Below the pieces are notes generated by a model. The model worked only from the letters and a program-made list of their open reading frames with translations, ran no database searches and was not told where the DNA came from. A program made the position numbers and the translations under genes. This document shows positions 8,651 through 18,968 of a stretch of DNA of 64,000 nt, one piece after another; position 1 is the stretch's first letter; every line of letters begins with the position of its first letter. Location of the stretch: assembly GCF_041320665.1 (NCBI RefSeq), contig NZ_CP166730.1:1426001-1490000 (forward strand), written 5' to 3'. This DNA is from Comamonas sp. GB3 AK4-5. GTDB lineage: Bacteria; Pseudomonadota; Gammaproteobacteria; Burkholderiales; Burkholderiaceae_C.

Positions 8651-8819
8651 CTAGGCTGCGCCGGTTTTATGCAGCGTGGGTCAAATCCCATCCTTGCTCT
8701 ACGAAAGAAGTCCCCGTGGGCACGACATGCTCAAGCTCGGAGTGAAGATGATGTCGGTGCTACGAGTCAGAAACCTGGATTTTTCAGTCGGCCGGAGCGG
8801 GCCAGCGCAGCACAGCGGG

Positions 8820-8945
8820 CGTTCAACCAACATCCCCAACGGCCAGACAGCGCTTCAGGCGCGGCGCGTGCCCGCAGACAGTATTCCTATACGGCCAGGG
8901 CACGCAACAAAGCATCAAGCGCTGTATGGCCGCCTCAAAACGAGG
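8820..8945 (-). repeat. Stop-codon-proximal hairpin repeat, copy 1
   Basis: One of three related copies (also 27,553-27,662 and 41,418-41,546). On the minus strand it contains CATACAGCGCTT, an ATGCTTTGTTGC block, CCTTGCCGTAT, ATACTGTCTGCGGGC and AAGCGCTGTCTG. The outer CAGCGCTT/AAGCGCTG pair and an inner GTAT/ATAC pair predict a folded RNA. It starts about 25 bases after the stop of the minus-strand hydrolase at 8968. Between 8650 and 8820 I see nothing further. Confidence 0.75.
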
Positions 8946-8967
8946 CAAATCCCAGAAATATTTGTTG

Positions 8968-9795
8968 TTAACGTTGTGCGCGCTGGCGGACAAATTCCAG
9001 GTTGAGCAGGGCCGCTTCCATGGAGGCAGCGCACGCCTCGGGTTGCTCCATGGGGAAAAGATGGCTGCCATCCAGCATGCTGATGCGGCCCTGGGTGATG
9101 CGCTGGGTCAGATCCATGCCGACTTGCTTCATCTCGCGCGAGGCGCGCCCGCCGATAAAGGCCACGGGGCAGCGCAGCGGGTGGCGGGCCAGCCAGCTGC
9201 TGAGGTTGTCCGGCAGCGTGTTGTAGATGGCGGTCTCCACCTCGCGGGTAAAGCGCAGGCGCTGCTGGCCCTGGGCATCGGCCTCCAGGCCAGAGGCCAG
9301 ATAGTCGTTCAGCACCTGGGGATGCCATTGGGCAAACAGGCGCTTAGCTTGGAAATGGCTGTGTGCATCCTGGGGGGAAGGCCAGCTGTTGCGCCGCCGC
9401 TGGCTGATCTTGCCGGGGGAGACGCTGCCCACCAGCTGGGTGCGTTTGGCCACCCCCAGGGTGGTGGCGCGCCAGCCGGCAATCAAGGGGGAGTCCAGCA
9501 TCAGCACGCCCCGGGCGAGCTCGGGGTATTTGGCCGCCGCCATCACGCTCAAGAAGCCGCCTAAAGAATGGCCCACCAGAAAGGGCGCACTGCCCCAGCG
9601 TGCCTGCTGGGCCTGGGCGAATTCGGCCAGCTGGTCCACCAGATGGGGCCAGTTGTTGGAGACGGGAAAGCGCGGGTCATGGCCAAAGCGGTCCACGGCC
9701 TGCACCTCCATGCCGCGCTGCTGCAGCAGCTCAAACAGCAGGGAATAGGTGCCGGCCGGAAAACTGTTGGCGTGGGCAAAGACAACGGGAAGCAT
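8968..9795 (-). CDS. Alpha/beta hydrolase
   Basis: A 275-residue single-domain hydrolase. The nucleophile elbow is GHSLGG, preceded by VVFAHANSF near the N-terminus as the oxyanion strand. The catalytic His is in DGSHLFPMEQP near the C-terminus. No signal peptide, so it acts in the cytoplasm on an ester, thioester or similar small substrate that cannot be named. I preferred the ATG at 9795 because the family normally begins with that first strand; an ATG seven codons earlier is open. It ends next to a structured repeat. Confidence 0.88.
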   Translation of the reverse strand: MLPVVFAHANSFPAGTYSLLFELLQQRGMEVQAVDRFGHDPRFPVSNNWPHLVDQLAEFAQAQQARWGSAPFLVGHSLGGFLSVMAAAKYPELARGVLMLDSPLIAGWRATTLGVAKRTQLVGSVSPGKISQRRRNSWPSPQDAHSHFQAKRLFAQWHPQVLNDYLASGLEADAQGQQRLRFTREVETAIYNTLPDNLSSWLARHPLRCPVAFIGGRASREMKQVGMDLTQRITQGRISMLDGSHLFPMEQPEACAASMEAALLNLEFVRQRAQR

Positions 9796-9820
9796 GGCAG
9801 GGCAATCTAGCCGCAAGGGC

Positions 9821-10648
9821 TTACACCAGCTTTTCGCTGGGGGTGGTGATTTTCTTCAGCGGCTGTGCGCGCACGCTTTGCACCCGAATCGGGGGGCTGC
9901 TGTTGGCGTTGTTCCAGTCCGGGCTGTCAAGGCTGTCGAAGGCCGCGCGCAGGCGTTCGCCCCAGCGCTCGTGTAGCATGCGCAGATAGGGGTTGTGTTC
10001 GTCGATGCAGACCAGCTTGTCGGAGCTGAAGCGGTCTGCTGCATAGATCGCCATGTCCAGCGGAAGGCCCACGGTCAGATTGGATTTGAGCGTGCTGTCC
10101 ATGGACACCAGCGCGCATTTTGCGGCTTCGTCCAGCGGCGTATCGGCGGTGATGACGCGGTCCAGCACGGGCTTGCCGTACTTGGTCTCGCCGATCTGGA
10201 AGTAGGGCGTCTCGTGGGTGGCCTCGATGAAGTTGCCGGCCGAATACACCTGGAACAGGCGCATGCCCTCGCCCCGGATCTGGCCTCCGAACAGCAGCGA
10301 GACATTGAAGTCCACACCGGCGCGCTGCAGGGCCGCGCCGTCGCGCTCGTACACATGGCGCACGGCGGCACCCAGTACGCGGGCGGCATCGAACATGCTG
10401 CTGGCATTCCAGATGGTGAGCCGCTCGCCAGTGGCATCGTCGTGGATGCTCTGGGCCTGCAGGATTTCGCGTATGGACTGCGAGATGGACAGATTGCCCG
10501 CCGACAGCAGCACCATGAAGCGCTCGCCGGTCTGCTCGTAGACCATCATTTTTCGAAAAGAGCTGATCTGGTCCAGTCCGGCATTGGTGCGGGAGTCGGA
10601 CAGGAACACCAGTCCGGCATGGAGCTTGATGGCGACGCAGTAGGTCAT
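9821..10648 (-). CDS. Proteasome-type peptidase Anbu (HslV-related)
   Basis: A bacterial relative of proteasome beta subunits and HslV. The start at 10,648 places Thr at position 2 (MTYCVAIKL), the expected N-terminal nucleophile after removal of Met. The conserved DSRTNAG block follows near residue 18. About 275 residues, longer than HslV and normal for Anbu. In the codons upstream an open frame continues, but would bury the catalytic Thr. Anbu genes often lie beside an ATP-grasp enzyme, an alpha-E protein and a transglutaminase; none is here. Confidence 0.9.
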   Translation of the reverse strand: MTYCVAIKLHAGLVFLSDSRTNAGLDQISSFRKMMVYEQTGERFMVLLSAGNLSISQSIREILQAQSIHDDATGERLTIWNASSMFDAARVLGAAVRHVYERDGAALQRAGVDFNVSLLFGGQIRGEGMRLFQVYSAGNFIEATHETPYFQIGETKYGKPVLDRVITADTPLDEAAKCALVSMDSTLKSNLTVGLPLDMAIYAADRFSSDKLVCIDEHNPYLRMLHERWGERLRAAFDSLDSPDWNNANSSPPIRVQSVRAQPLKKITTPSEKLV

Positions 10649-10885
10649 GGTGGGGCGGGCAGCGACAAAGTAGCGAAGTGTAGTGCGCAGGCGTGGATGC
10701 CGGTCGGGCATGCGGGCAAGGCGCAGCTCGGAAGCGCCAGCCTGCCAGCGAGTGCCATGGTCTCGAAACCCGCATCGCGCAAGCCTTTGGGAGGCGCCAG
10801 ACGGTCTCGGTGAAGACTACGTAAAGCTTACAAACCAGGCGTGGAGCGCGGCTAGGATGGCGGCAGTCGTTGTTTGGAGTGGACT

Positions 10886-12391
10886 ATGCATTTTCCGCAG
10901 AGCATGCGCGGGCGGGTATCGAGGGCATGGCTGGTGCTGGGCTGCGCCGCCGCGCTGGTGGCGGGTGGGTTGTGGTGGTGGCTGGGCCATCGCCAGGCGG
11001 ATACCACGCCGGGCGCTACGGCCACGCAGGGGCCGGGGCGGGGCGGGCGCATGGGCCCGGGCGCGGCCGGTGCGCAGCCGGTGTCGGTGGGGGTGGTGGA
11101 CCGGCGCGATATGCGCCAGCTGGTCAGCGCCATCGGCACCATGAATGCCAGGGCCACGGCGGTGGTGCGGGTCAAGGTCTCGGGCGAGCTGCAAAAGCTG
11201 CACTTCAGGGAAGGCGACGAGGTCAAGGCTGGGCAGTTGTTGGCCGAGATCGATCCACGCAGCTTTCAGGCCGTTCTAGACCAGGCGCTGGGCGCCTTGC
11301 AGCGCGACCAGGCGCAACTGAAGAATGCCCAGCTGGATTTGCAGCGCTACCAGGCCTTGCTGGCCCAGGATTCGATTGCCAGCCAGCAGGTGGACACCCA
11401 AAAGGCCTTGGTGCAGCAGCTGCAGGGCACGGTGGCCAATGACCAGGGGCAGGTGGATGCCGCCAGGCTGCAGCTGAGCTACACCCGGGTGACGGCCCCC
11501 ATTGCGGGCCGGCTGGGTCTGCGCCAGGCCGATCTGGGCAATGTGCTCAACCCCACAGACACCAACGGTCTGGTCAGCATCACCCAGGTGCGGCCGATTG
11601 ATGCCGTGTTCTCCCTGCCCGAGGTCCATGTCAGCACCCTGGCCCAGCAACTGGCCAAGGGCCAGCAACTGCCGGTGGAGCTGTGGGATCGCGACCAAAA
11701 ACAGCTGCTGGGCAAGGGGCAGTTGAATGCCCTGGACAACGCCATCGACACCACCACCGGCACCGTGAAGGCCAAGGCCGCATTCCCCAATGCCGACGGC
11801 AGCCTGTTTGCCAACCAGTTCGTGAATGTAAAGCTGCAGGTGAACCGCTTTGACCAGGCGCTGACCGTGCCCAGCACGGCGGTGCAGAACAACTATGTCT
11901 ACCTGGTGCAGGCCGATCACACGGTCACCCAGCGCAAGATCAAGGTAGGTGTCACCGACGGCGACCGCGTCAGCGTGCAGGGCGAGCTCTCTCCCGGCGA
12001 CCAGGTCGTCACCGACGGCATAGACCGCCTGCGTGAAGGCGCCCAGGTCACGGTGATCGCGGCCGACAAGGTGGAGAAGGTGGACCAGGCCGTGCAGGAG
12101 GCCCGCAGCCAGCCGCGTGGCATGGGCAAGCTCACGCCCGAGCAAAGAGAGCGCCTGGCCAAGCTGCCACCCGAGCAACGGGAAAAGCTGGCCAAGATGG
12201 GCCCGGATGAGCGCAAGGCGTTTTTCCAGAAGCTGCGCGCCGAACGGGATGGCAGCGCAGGCGGTGCCGATGGCGCGGGGGCATTCCCAGCGGCATCTGC
12301 TACTGTTTCGGGAGCTGCTCTTGCAGACGCCGCAAGCACAAAAGCCGCATCTGGCAACAATGCGGCAGCAGGTGCTGCGGGTGGCCGCTGA
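10886..12391 (+). CDS. mdtA: RND efflux periplasmic adaptor (MdtA-type)
   Basis: Membrane-fusion protein that joins the MdtB/MdtC inner-membrane pumps to an outer-membrane channel. The ATG at 10,886 has GGAG six bases upstream. A membrane anchor lies at residues ~8-30. Then come the lipoyl/hairpin region (coiled coil in ALGALQRDQAQLKNAQLDLQ) and beta-barrel domains. At ~501 residues it is much longer than E. coli MdtA. The extra ~100 C-terminal residues contain repeated PEQRE-LAKL units and an Ala/Gly-rich end. It opens an operon with mdtB, mdtC and an outer-membrane lipoprotein gene. Confidence 0.93.
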   Translation: MHFPQSMRGRVSRAWLVLGCAAALVAGGLWWWLGHRQADTTPGATATQGPGRGGRMGPGAAGAQPVSVGVVDRRDMRQLVSAIGTMNARATAVVRVKVSGELQKLHFREGDEVKAGQLLAEIDPRSFQAVLDQALGALQRDQAQLKNAQLDLQRYQALLAQDSIASQQVDTQKALVQQLQGTVANDQGQVDAARLQLSYTRVTAPIAGRLGLRQADLGNVLNPTDTNGLVSITQVRPIDAVFSLPEVHVSTLAQQLAKGQQLPVELWDRDQKQLLGKGQLNALDNAIDTTTGTVKAKAAFPNADGSLFANQFVNVKLQVNRFDQALTVPSTAVQNNYVYLVQADHTVTQRKIKVGVTDGDRVSVQGELSPGDQVVTDGIDRLREGAQVTVIAADKVEKVDQAVQEARSQPRGMGKLTPEQRERLAKLPPEQREKLAKMGPDERKAFFQKLRAERDGSAGGADGAGAFPAASATVSGAALADAASTKAASGNNAAAGAAGGR

Positions 12392-12440
12392 GTCGGTTTT
12401 TATTGAATAGCGCAGCAACGCAGCAGCGTCTTCGGCCACC

Positions 12441-15400
12441 ATGAACCTCTCCCGCCTTTTTATCCTGCGGCCCATTGCCACCTCGCTCTTGATGGTGGCG
12501 GTGCTGATCTCCGGCATCCTGGCCTACAGGCTGCTGCCCACCTCGGCCCTGCCCGAGGTGGACTACCCCACCATACAGGTCACCACGCTGTACCCGGGTG
12601 CCAGCCCGGATGTGATGACCTCCAACGTCACCGCGCCGCTGGAGCGCCAGTTTGGCCAGATGCCGGGGCTGGACCAGATGTCCTCCACCAGCTCGGGTGG
12701 AGCCTCCGTCATCACCTTGCGCTTTGCGCTGACCATGGCCATGGATGTGGCCGAGCAGCAGGTGCAGGCCGCCATCAATGCCGGCACCAATCTGCTGCCC
12801 ACCGATCTGCCCATGCCGCCGCTGTACAGCAAGGTGAATCCGGCGGATGCACCCGTGCTGACGCTGGCCATCAGCTCGCCCTCGCTGCCGGTGATTCGCG
12901 TCAACGATCTGGTGGAAAACCGGCTGGCGCCCAAGCTGTCCCAGGTCAAGGGCGTGGGCCTGGTGGCCATTGCCGGCGGGCGTCGTCCGGCCGTGCGCAT
13001 CCAGGCCAACCCCACGGCCCTGGCCAGCTACGGCCTGACGCTGGACGATGTGCGCACCGCCATTGCCGCCGCCAACGTCAACAGCGCCAAGGGCGGGTTT
13101 GATGGGCCGGAGCGTGCCTCCACCATCGATGCCAACGACCAGCTGCAGTCGGCGACCGAATACCACAACCTCATCCTCGCCTTCAAGAACGGCAACCCCA
13201 TACGCCTGAGCGATGTGGCCGAGGCCGTGGACGATGCCGAGAACACCCGCCTGGCAGCCTGGGCCGGCACGCCCGCGCAAGGCTCCACGGCGGCGGTGAT
13301 CCTCAACATCCGTCGCCAACCCGGCGCGAACGTGATCGCCACGGTGGACGCCATCAAGGCCTTGCTGCCCCAGCTGCAGGAGACGCTGCCCGCCGCGCTG
13401 GATGTGCACATCCTCACCGACCGCACCGTCACCATCCGCGCCTCGGTGGCAGACATGCAGTGGGAGCTGGCCCTGGCCATTGCCCTGGTGGTGATGGTGA
13501 TCTTTCTGTTTCTGCGCAGTGCCTCGGCCACCCTCATTCCCAGCGTGGCCGTGCCCCTGTCCCTGGTGGGCACGTTTGGTGTGATGTATCTGGCGGGCTT
13601 TTCCATCAACAACCTCACGCTGATGGCGCTGACCATTTCCACCGGCTTTGTGGTGGACGACGCCATTGTGATGATAGAGAACATCGCCCGCTATGTGGAA
13701 AAGGGCGAGCCGCCCATGCAGGCCGCGCTCAAGGGCGCCAAGCAGATTGGCTTCACCATCATCTCGCTCACTATTTCGCTGATTGCGGTGCTGATCCCGC
13801 TGCTGTTCATGGGCGATGTGGTGGGGCGCCTTTTCCACGAATTCGCCATCACCATGGCGGTGTCGATTCTGATTTCGGCCGTAGTCTCGCTCACGCTCAC
13901 GCCCATGCTGTGCGCCAGATTGCTGCGCCACCAGCCGGTGGATCCGGGCGCGGCCCCGGCCCAGCGCAGCGCCTGGGGCCGTGCGGCCGATGCCGTGGGG
14001 CGCTGGTTTGACGGCGTCATCGCGCATTACGGCCGCTGGCTGGACTGGGTGCTGGAGCACCGTGGCCTGACCTGGGCCGTGTTCCTGGCCACGCTGGCCA
14101 TCACGGTGCTGCTGTACATGCTGGTGCCCAAGGGGTTCTTTCCTGACCAGGACACGGGCACGATTACCGCCACCACCGAGGCTGACCAGTCCATCTCGTT
14201 TGCCGCCATGGCCGAGCGCCAGCAGGCTCTGGCCGAGCAGTTGCTCAAAGACCCGGCGGTGCAAAGCATTTCCTCCTTCATCGGCGTGGATGGCAGCAAC
14301 ACCACGCTGAACACCGGGCGCATGCAGATCGACCTGCTGCCTCATGGCCAGCGCGAGGCCATGCCTGCCGTGCTGCGCCGCCTCAGCGATGGCGCCGAGC
14401 AGGTGAGCGGCATACGCCTGTATGCCCAGCCGGTGCAGGACCTGACCATCGAAGACCGTCAGGCCCGCACCCAGTACCAGCTGCTGCTGTCCTCGCCCGA
14501 TATGGCCCAGCTCGAGCGCAGCACCCAGGCCCTGGTGGAGCGCTTGCGCCAGCTGCCGCAGCTGCTGGATGTGGGCAGCGATCTGCAGAACCAGGGCCGT
14601 CAGGCCTATGTGGAAATCGATCGTGCCCAGGCCAGCCGCCTGGGGGTGACGGTGGCTGCGGTGGACACCGCGCTCTATAACGCCTTTGGCCAGCGGCTGA
14701 TTTCCACCATCTTCACCCAGTCCAACCAGTACCGCGTGGTGCTGGAAGTGGCGCAGCAGTTCAAGCTGGGCCCCGAGGCGCTGCAGTCCATCTATGTGGC
14801 CTCCACCACGGGGGCGCCCGTGCCCATGACCTCGGTGGCCACGGTGCGCGAACGGCCCATGGCCTTGGCCGTGAACCATGTGGGCCAGCTGCCGGCGGCC
14901 ACCATTTCCTTCAACACGGCGGCCGGCGTGTCGCTGGGCGATGCGGTGCAGGCGGCCCAGCAGCAAATGCAAACCCTGCGCGGCGAAGGCCTGCTGCCGC
15001 TGTCGGTGGATGCCGAGTTCCAGGGCGCGGCCCTGGCCTTCCAGGCCTCGCTGTCCAACACGCTGCTGCTGGTGCTGGCCGCCGTGGTGACCATGTACAT
15101 CGTGCTGGGGGTGCTGTATGAGAGCACCATCCACCCCATCACCATTCTTTCCACCCTGCCTTCGGCCGGTGTGGGCGCGCTGCTGGCGTTGCTGATGGCG
15201 GGGCTGGATCTGGACGTCATCGCCATCATCGGCATCGTGCTCTTGATCGGCATCGTCAAGAAGAACGCCATCATGATGATTGACTTCGCGCTGGAGGCCC
15301 AGCGCGAGCAGGGCATGGCGGCACGCGCCGCCATCCACCAGGCTTGCCTGCTGCGCTTTCGCCCCATTCTGATGACCACATTGGCCGCCTTGCTGGGTGC

Positions 15401-15626
15401 GCTGCCGCTGATGATTGGCGGCGGCGTGGGCAGCGAGCTGCGCCATCCGCTGGGGGTGACGATGGTGGGCGGTCTGCTGCTGAGCCAGTTGCTGACGCTG
15501 TTCACCACGCCGGTGATCTACCTCACGTTTGAAGGCTGGGTGGAGCGCTGGCGCGTGAAGCGCGGTCTGCCCGCCGTGCAGCATCTGCGGCACATGGACG
15601 ATGCGGCGGAGGACGGCCATGTGTGA
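12441..15626 (+). CDS. mdtB: RND multidrug efflux pump MdtB-type
   Basis: Inner-membrane proton-driven drug exporter of 1061 residues. It begins [17 protein letters not shown], the typical first helix of this subfamily, and shows the two duplicated halves of RND pumps with six helices each. The proton-relay helix reads [15 protein letters not shown]. In MdtBC-type pumps MdtB and MdtC form a heterotrimer. It starts 49 bases after mdtA and is followed by mdtC after a hairpin repeat. A large open frame on the opposite strand is a composition artefact. Confidence 0.95.
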   Translation: MNLSRLFILRPIATSLLMVAVLISGILAYRLLPTSALPEVDYPTIQVTTLYPGASPDVMTSNVTAPLERQFGQMPGLDQMSSTSSGGASVITLRFALTMAMDVAEQQVQAAINAGTNLLPTDLPMPPLYSKVNPADAPVLTLAISSPSLPVIRVNDLVENRLAPKLSQVKGVGLVAIAGGRRPAVRIQANPTALASYGLTLDDVRTAIAAANVNSAKGGFDGPERASTIDANDQLQSATEYHNLILAFKNGNPIRLSDVAEAVDDAENTRLAAWAGTPAQGSTAAVILNIRRQPGANVIATVDAIKALLPQLQETLPAALDVHILTDRTVTIRASVADMQWELALAIALVVMVIFLFLRSASATLIPSVAVPLSLVGTFGVMYLAGFSINNLTLMALTISTGFVVDDAIVMIENIARYVEKGEPPMQAALKGAKQIGFTIISLTISLIAVLIPLLFMGDVVGRLFHEFAITMAVSILISAVVSLTLTPMLCARLLRHQPVDPGAAPAQRSAWGRAADAVGRWFDGVIAHYGRWLDWVLEHRGLTWAVFLATLAITVLLYMLVPKGFFPDQDTGTITATTEADQSISFAAMAERQQALAEQLLKDPAVQSISSFIGVDGSNTTLNTGRMQIDLLPHGQREAMPAVLRRLSDGAEQVSGIRLYAQPVQDLTIEDRQARTQYQLLLSSPDMAQLERSTQALVERLRQLPQLLDVGSDLQNQGRQAYVEIDRAQASRLGVTVAAVDTALYNAFGQRLISTIFTQSNQYRVVLEVAQQFKLGPEALQSIYVASTTGAPVPMTSVATVRERPMALAVNHVGQLPAATISFNTAAGVSLGDAVQAAQQQMQTLRGEGLLPLSVDAEFQGAALAFQASLSNTLLLVLAAVVTMYIVLGVLYESTIHPITILSTLPSAGVGALLALLMAGLDLDVIAIIGIVLLIGIVKKNAIMMIDFALEAQREQGMAARAAIHQACLLRFRPILMTTLAALLGALPLMIGGGVGSELRHPLGVTMVGGLLLSQLLTLFTTPVIYLTFEGWVERWRVKRGLPAVQHLRHMDDAAEDGHV

Positions 15627-15655
15627 GCGCACAGTGCAGATGGCTTTGCTGCTCC

Positions 15656-15772
15656 ATCTCCCTCACCCTATCTCTCTGGGAGAAGGCAGGGGTGAGGGGC
15701 TCCTTGCCAGGGACTGGGTTTGTCCCCGTCCCAACCTTCCCCCGGTGGGGGAAGGCGTGGGCACGGGTCGTA
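15656..15772. repeat. Paired C-rich/G-rich hairpin repeat between mdtB and mdtC
   Basis: Two facing hairpins fill the mdtB-mdtC gap: CCCTCACCC with its GGTGAGGGG side at about 15,660-15,697, and CAACCTTCCCCC with GGGGGAAGGCG at about 15,733-15,758. A similar pair follows mutS at 27,889-28,002. In an operon such structures could tune the relative expression of the two pump subunits. Confidence 0.6.
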
Positions 15773-15788
15773 TGAAGGGGCCGCAGCC

Positions 15789-18700
15789 ATGAGCCTGTCC
15801 ACCCCCTTTATCTTCCGTCCCGTGGCCACCATGCTGCTCACCATCGGCATGGCCCTGGCTGGCGGTGTGGCCTATTTCCTGCTGCCGGTGGCACCGCTGC
15901 CGCAGGTGGACTTTCCCACCATCTCGGTCACGGCCAGCCTGCCCGGCGCCGCACCGGACACCATGGCCGCCACCGTGGCCACGCCGCTGGAGCGGGCCCT
16001 GGGGGCGATTGCCGGGGTCAATGAAATGACCTCCAGCTCCAGCCTGGGCAGCACGCGCATCACGTTGCAGTTTGATCTGTCGCGCACCGTGGACAGCGCC
16101 GCGCGCGATGTGCAGGCGGCCATCAATGCGGCGCGCACCCTGCTGCCCTCGGGCATGCCCAGCAATCCCACCTACCGCAAGGTGAACCCGGCCGATGCGC
16201 CGATTCTGATTCTGGCGCTGACCTCGGACAGTCTCACGCGTGGGCAGATGTATGACGCGGCCTCCACCGTGCTGGCACAAAAGCTCTCCCAGGTGGAGGG
16301 CGTGGGCCAGGCCAGCATCAACGGCGGCGCCCTGCCGGCCGTGCGTGTGGAGCTGGACCCGGTGCGCCTTGCGGCCAATGGCGTGTCGCTGGAGCAGGTG
16401 CGTACAGCCATCACCAGCACCAATGCCAACCGCCCGCTGGGTGCCGTGGAGCGCGAGGACCATTACTGGCAGATCGCCACCAACGACCAGGCGACCAAGG
16501 CCGCCGACTACGCCCCCCTGGTGCTGCGCTGGGACAACGGCAACGCCGTGCGCCTCTCGGATGTGGCCGAGGTCAAGGACTCGGTGCAGGACGTGCGCAA
16601 CTTTGGCGTGGCCAATGGCAAGCCCTCGGTGCTGCTGCAGGTCTTCAAGCAGCCGGACGCCAACATCCTCGAAGCGGTGGACCGGGTGCGTGCCCTGCTG
16701 CCCCAGCTCCAGGCCTCCATTCCCGCCGCCATCGACATGACCATCGTCTCCGACCGCACGCCCACGCTGCGGGCCTCGGTGGAGGAGGTGGAGCGCTCGC
16801 TGCTGATCTCGGTGGCGCTGGTGATCCTGGTGGTGTTTCTGTTCCTGCGCAATGCCCGCTCCGCGCTGATTCCGGCGGTGGCCGTGCCGGCCTCGCTGAT
16901 GGGCACCTTCGGCATCATGTATTTGTGCGGCTACACGCTGGACAACCTCTCGCTGATGGCCCTCACCGTGGCCACGGGCTTTGTGGTGGATGACGCCATC
17001 GTGGTGCTGGAGAACGTGATGCGCCACATGGAAAAGGGCAAGTCACCGCTGCAGTCGGCGCTGCAGGGCGCACGCGAAATCGGCTTTACCGTGGTCTCCA
17101 TGAGCCTGTCGCTGATTGCGGTCTTCGTGCCCATTTTGTTCATGGGCGGCATCGTGGGACGGTTCTTTCGTGAGTTCGCCGTGGTCATGTCGGCGGCCAT
17201 TCTGGTGTCCATGCTGGTGTCGCTCACCACCACGCCCATGATGTGTGCCGTCCTGCTGCGCACCAATGCCCAGCAGACCGAGGCCAGGGCGCGCAGGCCT
17301 GCCGGTCTGTGGCGCCAGCGCTGGGACGGGCTGTGGCAGCGGGTCTCCTCCGCCATAGGCCGGGCCGAAGACGCGCTGGCCCATGGCTACCGCCACTCGC
17401 TGGCCTGGTGTCTGCGGCGCCAGCCCCTGGTGCTGCTGGTGCTGCTGGCGGTGATTGGCCTCAACGTCTACCTGTATGCGGTGATCGAAAAAGGCTTTAT
17501 GCCCCAGCAGGACACGGGCCGGGTGATGGGCTTTATCCGTGCCGACCAGGCCGCGTCCTACCAGTCCATGGAGCGGCGCATCCAGCGCTTTCTGGCCATC
17601 ATCCAGCAAGACCCGGCGGTGGAATATGTGACGGGCTTCACCGGTGGCGGCCAGCGCAATTCGGCCAGCGTCTTCATGTCGCTCAAGCCCCTGGCCGAGC
17701 GCAAGGACTCCAGTGACCAGGTCATTGCCCGCCTGCGCGAGCAGCTGAAAAACGAGCCCGGCGCCACATTGTTCATGATGGCCCAGCAGGACATACGCAT
17801 AGGCGGGCGCCAGAGCATGGCCTCATATGACTACACGCTGCAGGCCGACGACAACGCCGTGCTGCGCACCTGGGAGCCGCGCATACGCCAGCAGCTGTCC
17901 ACCTTGCCCGAGCTGACCGATGTGAACAGCGATGTGCAGGACAAGGGCTTGCAGACCACGCTGGTGATCGACCGCGACCAGGCCACACGCCTGGGGCTGA
18001 CGGTCTCACAAATCGACAATGCGCTGAACGACGCCTTTGGCCAGCGCCAGGTGGGCGTGATCTACAACCCGCTCAACCAGTACCGGGTGGTGATGGAGGC
18101 CGCGCCCCAGTTTCTGCAGAGCCCGGAAACGCTGCGTGGCTTCTTTCTGGTCAACAGCAGCGGCGAGCAGGTGCCGCTGACGGCATTTGCCAAGGTCACC
18201 ACCACCAACACGGCGCTGTCGGTCAGCCACCAGGGCGGCACGCCAGCCAGCACCATCAGCTACAACCTGCCGCTGGGGGTGTCGTTGTCCCAGGCCAATG
18301 AGGCCATACGCCAGTCCATTGCAGGGCTGGGCGTGCCGGTGTCCATACGCGGCAGCTTCAGCGGCACGGCCGGGGCTTTTCAGCAGGCACTGGCGGGCCA
18401 GCCTTTGCTGATTCTGGCGGCCATCATCACCATCTACCTGGTGCTGGGCGTGCTGTATGAAAACCTGGTGCACCCGCTGACGATTCTGTCCACGCTGCCA
18501 TCGGCCGGTGTGGGCGCGCTGCTGGCGCTGATGCTGTGCAAGACCGAGTTCTCGCTGATCGCCTTCATCGGCGTAATCTTGCTCATAGGCCTGGTGAAGA
18601 AGAACGCCATCATGATGATTGACTTCGCGCTGGAGCGCGAAAAAAGCGGCCATGTCTCTGCGGCCCAGGCCATTTACCGCGCCGGCAATCTGCGGCTGCG

Positions 18701-18968
18701 CCCGATTCTGATGACCACCATGGCCGCCATCTTTGGCGCGCTGCCGCTGGCCCTGGGCCGGGGCGACGGCGCCGAGCTGCGCCAGCCGCTGGGCATTGCG
18801 ATTGTGGGCGGTCTGCTGGTCAGCCAGCTGCTGACGCTCTACACCACGCCCGTGGTCTATGTGCTGCTGGATAGGCTGCGCCTGCGCGTGCAGAAGATCT
18901 GGCAAGGCCGCCCCGCCTGGCTGAAGCGCGGTGCGGGCCATGCGGCAGCTTCGGGAGCCAGTGCATGA
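15789..18968 (+). CDS. mdtC: RND multidrug efflux pump MdtC-type
   Basis: Second pump subunit, 1059 residues from the ATG at 15,789, which follows a GAAGGGG ribosome site. An open frame runs 23 codons upstream through the repeat and is unlikely to be translated. The first helix is [20 protein letters not shown], and the proton-relay helix is [15 protein letters not shown]. It is clearly a paralogue of the preceding gene and is expected to assemble with it. Its stop overlaps the first possible ATG of the next frame (ATGA at 18,965). Confidence 0.95.
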   Translation: MSLSTPFIFRPVATMLLTIGMALAGGVAYFLLPVAPLPQVDFPTISVTASLPGAAPDTMAATVATPLERALGAIAGVNEMTSSSSLGSTRITLQFDLSRTVDSAARDVQAAINAARTLLPSGMPSNPTYRKVNPADAPILILALTSDSLTRGQMYDAASTVLAQKLSQVEGVGQASINGGALPAVRVELDPVRLAANGVSLEQVRTAITSTNANRPLGAVEREDHYWQIATNDQATKAADYAPLVLRWDNGNAVRLSDVAEVKDSVQDVRNFGVANGKPSVLLQVFKQPDANILEAVDRVRALLPQLQASIPAAIDMTIVSDRTPTLRASVEEVERSLLISVALVILVVFLFLRNARSALIPAVAVPASLMGTFGIMYLCGYTLDNLSLMALTVATGFVVDDAIVVLENVMRHMEKGKSPLQSALQGAREIGFTVVSMSLSLIAVFVPILFMGGIVGRFFREFAVVMSAAILVSMLVSLTTTPMMCAVLLRTNAQQTEARARRPAGLWRQRWDGLWQRVSSAIGRAEDALAHGYRHSLAWCLRRQPLVLLVLLAVIGLNVYLYAVIEKGFMPQQDTGRVMGFIRADQAASYQSMERRIQRFLAIIQQDPAVEYVTGFTGGGQRNSASVFMSLKPLAERKDSSDQVIARLREQLKNEPGATLFMMAQQDIRIGGRQSMASYDYTLQADDNAVLRTWEPRIRQQLSTLPELTDVNSDVQDKGLQTTLVIDRDQATRLGLTVSQIDNALNDAFGQRQVGVIYNPLNQYRVVMEAAPQFLQSPETLRGFFLVNSSGEQVPLTAFAKVTTTNTALSVSHQGGTPASTISYNLPLGVSLSQANEAIRQSIAGLGVPVSIRGSFSGTAGAFQQALAGQPLLILAAIITIYLVLGVLYENLVHPLTILSTLPSAGVGALLALMLCKTEFSLIAFIGVILLIGLVKKNAIMMIDFALEREKSGHVSAAQAIYRAGNLRLRPILMTTMAAIFGALPLALGRGDGAELRQPLGIAIVGGLLVSQLLTLYTTPVVYVLLDRLRLRVQKIWQGRPAWLKRGAGHAAASGASA

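Noticed and set aside
12300..15632. A 1110-codon open frame on the minus strand opposite mdtB
   Set aside because: It is rich in His, Gln, Arg and Gly with no domain, as expected from the complement of a GC-rich coding strand; mdtB on the plus strand is an unambiguous RND pump.
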